From positions 24,818 to 88,817 of the forward strand of contig JACCGJ010014539.1 of NCBI GenBank assembly GCA_013407085.1: DNA of 64,000 bases. The letters are read 5' to 3'. Positions within the stretch are counted from its first letter, which is position 1. Each line of letters begins with the position of its first letter. Source of the DNA: Atriophallophorus winterbourni (lineage: Eukaryota > Platyhelminthes > Trematoda > Plagiorchiida > Microphallidae). The position numbers and the translations under genes are program-made. Positions 53,901 to 61,869 of this stretch are shown here, in pieces. The notes beneath the pieces were generated by a model, which saw only the letters and a program-made list of their open reading frames with translations, was not told where the DNA came from and did no database searches.

Positions 53901-56900
53901 CCGGTAAATTAAGATTTCGGAATTGTCATCTTCAGTCTTTTCGGTGCATCCTGCCTTTAGATTTGGCTAGAAATTGAGTATAGAGGTGTGAATTGCATCA
54001 GAGATGGGTGTTAATCGCTTGCTTTCAAATGGTATGTAATGCTCAAATACGTAATTCGAAAGGTAACTGGAAGAGTCGTTACCACACACAAGCAAACTAT
54101 AAGTCAGTACAAATTTATCTCGGCCACATTACGCTTGATGAATCAGAAATAGTACGGCTTGCAAGTATGATGAATGAACGCAATGGAATCCAGTCCAGCT
54201 GAGAATTCTGGAATTTTAGAGAATCCACCTCATCTCGATCACAATATCCGAACTGCCGAGAAGCACGATTAAATTCGTTAAATCTCTTGCTGTGTGCATA
54301 GCATTAATGTGGATAACTGAAGTCATCATATTTCGTAAAGTTTATTCCTGTTTCACCTTAACTTCATAAATTCAGGGTTGAAACTTTTTTGGATAAACTC
54401 GTATAAATGATAATTGTCGTGTGGTATCTGAACAGCCTGTTTCATGTATAGACCGATTCACATGCACAAATCTGTAGAATCCCAATACTGATTCGTGAAA
54501 AAAGGGATTGAGTTGCGAATACAAGATCTGATTAGCGTGTTATTATTTTGCAGTGTTCACATATCATAACCATAAGTATGGATTTCGGCGTTGTTATGTC
54601 TCTGAGCACCGCACACGCATTCGTGGGTAATGTAAAATCACAACAGTTACTGAACTCAGCAATCGATTGGAATATGTTTGGAACCGATCGTGTATTCACA
54701 ATGCAAAGAAATTTGAGTGAAATTGGTCAGAGCAGTTTTTGGGTAACGTTTCACTTCTGACACAGAAGCTTCGTCAGACCGAGGGTGATAGTCAGGACAG
54801 GGAACATGATTAAGTAGTAGTCAACCCACCACCACTTATTTGACCTTATCGCTAAACAGCCTATATTACGCCTACAGCGTGTCACGTCTCATGAGAATGA
54901 CCAGGATCAGTGGTCCATTTTCCTCACAGTGTTTATCCTAAACAATCTAACACAAGTGAACACGGTCAAGGTCAGTTGACACAGAGGCCACATGCGTAAA
55001 AGTATATAACTGATCCTGGTCATTCCCACGAGACGTGACACAGCGTAGGCGTACTGTAGGCTGTTTAATGGTAAGGTCAAATAAGTGGTGGTGGTTTGAC
55101 TGCTACTTAATCATGTTACCTGTCCTGACTATGACCCTCGGTCTGACGAAGCTTCTGTGTCAGAAAGAAAACGTTACCCAAAAGCTGTTCTAACCGATGT
55201 TACTGAACTCTTTTATTCACTGAATAAATAAATATCAGAAAACATGTATAGTTTACAAAAATCACATTATGCGTCCATATCAATATTGATTGAAGATTGA
55301 TCGATACGACTCACGTTCGCCGCTTCGCAGCAGGCTCTGTAAAGCTTCATGGATCATTCATTTAATTATTTTACACCTATGTTAAACGCTCATATCCAAT
55401 AATTCATCCCATTAGAGATCAGTTTCTTCTCGATAGTTCAGATAACCAAGTATCAAAGTTCTTCTACGGTCTTCAGAATCTTTTCTTTGCTAAAGGATTT
55501 TAAAATAGTGGGTATGGAAACCTTCCGCTTTAAAGAAACCAAGGTGATCGTTCAACAACATTGAGATTCTAAATTGTATAATACTAAATAATACTTATTA
55601 TACATCTAATACTAATAGTAATAATTATATTTAATATTAATAATATTAGTGAGAGTAACACTAAGTGCATTGTTAATTAGTAATAATAATGAAATTATTG
55701 TTATTATTATTGAATTTTTCATTATAATTATAAGGATGGTGTTTGGCACAATGATGTTATTAATGAATTTAAAGAAATGTTGTTTACGGAGATTGCCGTA
55801 ACTGCTTTATAAAACGATAACTGTCATCGATCAGCGTCGAAATGAGTGTATCTTTGTCCAGATAAGAATTTGCAGTTCATGTTTGTTCTGTGAGCTACAA
55901 TTCCTTTGATTTCGCAAAAAATAGGAATTTTCGAAAATGTTCCTTTACAAAATATCAAGTTTGTAATCCAACCGTTTCATTGGAAGAATATTAAAATAAC
56001 GGGAGCGAAACGCAGTTTTCATGGCATCACGATTTCTTTCAGACATCGTTGAACAAATTCCAGTTTAAAATTTTCGTTTTTTTCTTTTGGTATCTTTCCA
56101 CTTCAGGGTTTTCCCGGGTCAATTGGTGCTGAAGGTGTCTGTCCTGCGACGGTTTGTTCAAAAATGAAAGTAGATAATATCAAGGTTAGTGATTGAAACT
56201 TACAGTGAAAATTCTATATATATAACTCAGCTTTAGTGTTGATTCAATTAATAATCATGCAATGAACGTCACATGTGAACAGAAAATTATGGGACAAATA
56301 ATTGATGAGACCGCTGTGGTGGGGTTTTTGTTTCTGCTGACCTATTTCAGTCGAGGTCGGTCAGGATGTACATTAAGAACTCATAAAATTTAATGTTTCA
56401 CAGCATTTTAAATGACTAAACAGTCTGATTTAAAAAACACAATATCTCCCGTTCACAGAGATAAACATTACTTAGACCATAAATAACCATTGATGCAGCC
56501 TTTTTCATAATTGGATATTGGAAGACTAGGATAAATGTTTTCTTATCCTAGGTGCACCACCTTAATTAATTTTCGAGTTTCACTTCCTGAAGATAAATGT
56601 TTTTATGCACTAGTTGGCTGCCTTTATCGCATTCAATGTTAGTAAAAGCAGTTCCACCGGGTTACAAGGGCTACGCGTTCAGACCCAAAGCTAGATTGAT
56701 TATCATTGGCTACGTTGGACAAGCACCGTTATGGCGGTTTTAGAAATGAGAGCTTTTCCTCATAACCATTTCGGTGAAAATCTTCTTGGTGGATTTAATA
56801 ACACATTTATCTCTCCGTGATTGGTATTTTGACCCTCGCTGTATTATGTATATTTGGGAAAATCTGGCAAACATACATTTGAAATTGATATCAACCATGG

Positions 56901-59900
56901 TCTAAAAATTACGAAGACAGCCATGCACCTGGAGATAAATCATATTATCTTAATGACGATTCTAATTCCGCCAAGGACGGTAACAAGCCCGGCTGCAGAA
57001 GGAGGTGAATTGAGCGTGGGGCTAGCTAACCTTCTAGCTATAGAAACGTCAACGAGAAAACAAACAGACAACAGGGACCTGGAAGAAGTTGGTCCCTTTG
57101 CTGGAAGGTGACTTACGTCGGACGGTAAAAGCCCGAATCATCTGAAAGCCGTCAGGCGGATGACCATCGTCTTCACCAGGACCACCCTAACATCGCGCAT
57201 TTCTGAAACTGGAATGACAATGCGAGTGGCCGCAGAGATAAGGAATCTTGAGAATTAGCGAGTCAAGATGGATTGGTCCCGGGCAGATGCGAATTGCTTT
57301 GGTTTAATTAATGTCGTACTTGTGTCACGCGCAAGAAAAAGCGGCACACACCCGAGCAGTGGCCTAGATGCTTTTCAAGTCGGCGCGAAGCGCGCTCATT
57401 GGGTCGAAGGCGCACGGGCCACGGATCATGACAGTTTCCTTTTGTACAAAGGGGGAGAGGATGAACATTGACATAGTCCAATGCTACGCCCGACAAACGA
57501 CAGTAAAGTGGCGGAGAAGGAGGAATTTTACAACAGACTGTCAACCATCATACAAGACAGACCAAAGAGGGACATCATCATTGTAATGAATGACTTTAAC
57601 GCCAAGATTGACAGTGACAACCGATGGTATGAGGAGATCATGGAGCAGTAATGGCTGGACGAGATGAATGAAAACATGGAGAGATTTGCCGACCTATGTG
57701 CCGCAAGCAATCTTGTCATCGAAGAAAGTGTTTTCACCACAGAAGGTTACCCAAATCGACTTAAGTGACAACAGATATCTCGACAGAAAACCAGACAGAC
57801 CATGTGTGCTATGGGAATACGTTTTGACGCTCTCTTCAAGAGGTATGCGTCTAACGAGGAGCTAACGTTGCTTCTGACCATCATCTACTTGTCGCTAAGT
57901 TGAAGTTAAAAATTTCGAAAAAACTGGATAGAGGAGTGCAGTTATTGACATTGCTACTACACCGCTATGCTAATAGAAAGTCGGAAGGAAGAAGATTTCA
58001 AGGATACCTATCTCGGCAGCCTCCTGGACAAGCTTTAAAGAACAGATGCAGACGTCAGAATACTCGTAGGAAAAGCACGAGTAGCTCTTCATCAGCTGCA
58101 GAACATCTAGGGATCCGGCGAAATAAGCATTACCACCAAGATCAGGATCTTCAACACCATAGTAAAGCCAATAATGCTCCAAGAAGAGGAGACCCTGCGA
58201 AGCAAAGTCACCATCACGAAGAAAATCCAGGTCTTCATTCACACCTGCCTTAGAAATATCCTGAAGATTCGTTGGCCCTCGAAGATGAGCAATGAAGTAT
58301 TGTGGCAACGAACAAAGCAGCATACCGTTGACAAAGACATCATTCAAAGTCACTGGCGTTGGATTGGCCACACCCTCCGCAAACCTGCATCAAACGTCAT
58401 CATACAATCCCTCAGCTAGAAATCCCGAGGGCAGAGAAAGAGAGGGTGGTCTAGAAATACCTGGCGCCGAGAGCTGGATGCAAACTCCAAGCAGGGAGGC
58501 AAGACGTGGGACAGCTAGATAGACTTGCCCAGAATCGTGATGCCTGGAGAGAGCTTTTTGGGGGAACATGTCCAAGACTGGACCAAGGGCAAAAGTGTTT
58601 TGACGATTCTGTTGAATAATCTAGAGATAATTAAATACGCTATAAAAGTATTGGTCTGTCACACAATAATAATGTTCATCAAATTGAAAATAGCACTCAT
58701 GTCATAAGACATCAGCCCGGAGCCTCTTGTGATAAACAGCGTTTCTAAGGATAATTCGACTAGTAAACCTTCATTAATTTTTTTAAACAAGAAGAATTAT
58801 TTGCTATTTGGTTGGTTTCGCAGACTTAGTGATGTTTGTCAACGTGAAAAACACTGTGTTTCTGAGCCAAGAGACGTCAAATTTCAAGGTCGTGAAAAAG
58901 AATTGTCGAATTTATTATGTTGCAAATTAACAACGGTAAATCATTCTCTCTCCCAAACATCATTGGTGTCGCCACTCACACTACGTCACTTGGTTATTAC
59001 TTAAGTTTTCGCTAATACTGTAAGAAATTCCTTATTTTCTACTTTCCAGGGAGTAGACGGTCCACCAGGAATATGTGAAGCAAACTGTCCTGCTATTGAA
59101 GGTCCGCGAGGACCACAGGTAACGTTTATTAAGCACCGTACTTTAATTTCTTTTTCATCACGTCAGTGCGACCTTCTCCAAACCGCCTGAGTATGTCTAT
59201 TGCATCGAAACATCATTTCTTTCTACTGATAACAGAAAATCGGGCATTATCCTCGTTCTGCTTATGTAATTCAAAAAGAATATTTTCTAAACATCAGCCA
59301 TATATTTGGTGATATGATATTCAAGGTAAGCAACACATGAGTCCTTGTCTTGACAGTCAACCGTAGGCAACATTATTCTTTGGCCGTTAAAAATTATGGA
59401 AAATATTCTAAGCATATTGTTAATTAGTTGTTTTGCGAGCTCGTACTAGGTGGCCTGAGCCCTGATTCAGGTAACTAAGCTTTTTACGAAACGCACATGA
59501 AACCATCATCAACAAAATATAATCTGTTAATAATGGCTGATATGCAATAAGAGAAAATCCTAATGTTTTTTGGCTGAGGGTATAAGATCAATACGGTAAC
59601 GGATGATACATAAATGATTTGTAGTTCATGTCAAACATAGTCTATTTATTTAAACGGCTTATTTACATTGGCTAGGGGGATTGATTATCCATAAAACACG
59701 CTAAACAACTTAGGTTTTCGAATATAATTTGGTTACAACATTTTCACACCCTCTGGGTTGAGGAACGTGGACTTACGTCTTCGCTAAATGAATACAGGCA
59801 GGCATAAACGGATTTGAATTGGGAATTCACAATTCAATATTAATGGTTACAAAATCATTCAGTTTTACAAAAATACAGGGTCACTATATAGGTAAAAAAT

Positions 59901-61831
59901 ATACATATTAGATTGAAGTGTCAAAATGTGTGAGTAGTATCTTGGATAGCTCACATATAATCGTCAATTTTTAATTTCATTGAAGCTTAACCACAGGACA
60001 AAAAGTTCATTTGCATGCATTTCGATCGTACACACTCTAAAACAGATTTCGTGCTGTTTCCACTCATCAGGTAGGGACAGTAGGACCAGGAACCGCATGC
60101 GCTTGTAACTGGAGGTGTTTAACGAATTAGTAGTTAGGGAATTCCAAACAGAACGCACCTGGTCTAAATAAAAATAACTCCGACATTTCCCCTAAGTGTG
60201 TGTGATATTTATCGTGCAACCATGACCTCGGATGTAGCTAGCAGCTTGAAAATGGAATGAGTCATCTAAGGGGTAGGAAACAGTATTTTAAACTTTATAT
60301 AAAAGAGCAAGTCGTCTTTTTCTTTGTGTAAGAGTCCTCGACACAATTCGTCTGAGGCGTTAAACGTATGACGTGTTTTAAAAGCAGTTTATTAGTTCAA
60401 ATGTTTGGTGAGAAACTCGGCCAATGTATAATTTCGGCGTCATGATGTCCACGCTTGGGTAGCATAGTCTATTATCGATTCTATTGAAAGCCTCAGCAAC
60501 TTTGGATGACTCCTGCGTCTACAACACTCATCCAAACGATCATATTCATGCATAGATTTATTCATAGTTGATATGCGGGTAGAAGGCGATGCTACACAAG
60601 AGCCCCAAAAATGTCCACCGGGTGGGATGTTAAAAATATCTAATAATATTGTCTCCATCTGAAGACGGCAAACAGCCAGAAACCGATAGTGGAGTGCAAT
60701 TTGGAGGGATGTGAGCAACACATCCACATTGTTAAATATTATTATCAAACGTAAATTCATACTTGTCCAAATGGGAATCTAGCGATTTTTCAAAACCATC
60801 AATGGATACAGTATGTTGAGAAATTGGTTAGTCAAGAAAGAATTTCACTACACTCCTGTTATCCAGTTAAAAAATTTAATATTTCAGATGTTCTACAAAT
60901 TTTCAGTTATTGATCGCTAGAAAAATGTTAGAAAAAGACAATTTTAAAATCACCAGTCTTTAATTTCTTACGTCTAAACGGCAATTCTAACGTGTGTAAT
61001 TGGCCCCACTATACCGTCGTTCGGTATTAATTCCGCTTGAAGCAAAAGAATTGAAAAGTCAGACAAAGGTCTAGACAATTGTGCTTGGCAGTTACCTTGT
61101 CTGGTTTCTGAGATATAGTTATGCATAATTTCATAAATGCTGAAGAAATCAATACTTCATACAAAATCCTGCCATCAAATTGAATGAATCATTTGAATTA
61201 GTTGATTTCCTGAGCAGGGTGCGTAATCATAGTGGGTTAGAAGTTGATGATCAAGTGATTGTGTCTTTTGTGTAAAGCCGAGGATGGCGATTTGTTGCAC
61301 GCCAATCGTCTCAGCTCAAAAAATCGATTAACTCAATGTTAAGTTAGTAAGTGCTGTCAGAGAGCGATAAATAGATGCAAGTCATGTGAATATGTTGAGA
61401 TCAGTTCAATTTTATCGCTCTCAACGGTGGCATTAAATCAATAAGTGTCGGTTATTTAAACGTTGGGTGCAATAGCTTACTTGAATTTGTTCTCCGAGCT
61501 TGTTGAGTTTGCATCTAAAGTTTCGTTGCCAGACAAGGCAACATCTTCAGCGATTGTTGGCAAATTGACTGCTCGAAGTGGCACTGACGATGGTATTTGG
61601 CCGGCGGACCACTGATCACGTAATTGCATGTGATTGATTGATTGGTTGGCTGCCTTTACGGTTCTTCGTCTCAGTCGCATCTGTGCGTAGATGTCGTCCA
61701 AGCTCACGTGTTCGTTGATCGATCGTTCACTGGAGTGCCAGGCTTTGATGAACTCTCGTGCTGCTTTGTTATTACCTCGGCCCAAGATGTGGCAATAATC
61801 TAGTTTGTGTAGTCTTCAATTGGCGTTTATG

Positions 61832-61869
<38 letters not shown>

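Noticed and set aside
54548..54760. Possible extra collagen-gene exon after TTTGCAG
   Set aside because: No Gly-X-Y pattern, no donor in phase, and the right end lies in the dispersed repeat that forms the hairpin.
61477..61785. Intact 102-codon minus-strand host gene
   Set aside because: The AWHSSERSINEHV block resembles retroelement C-termini and it sits between element fragments; no splice partners were found.
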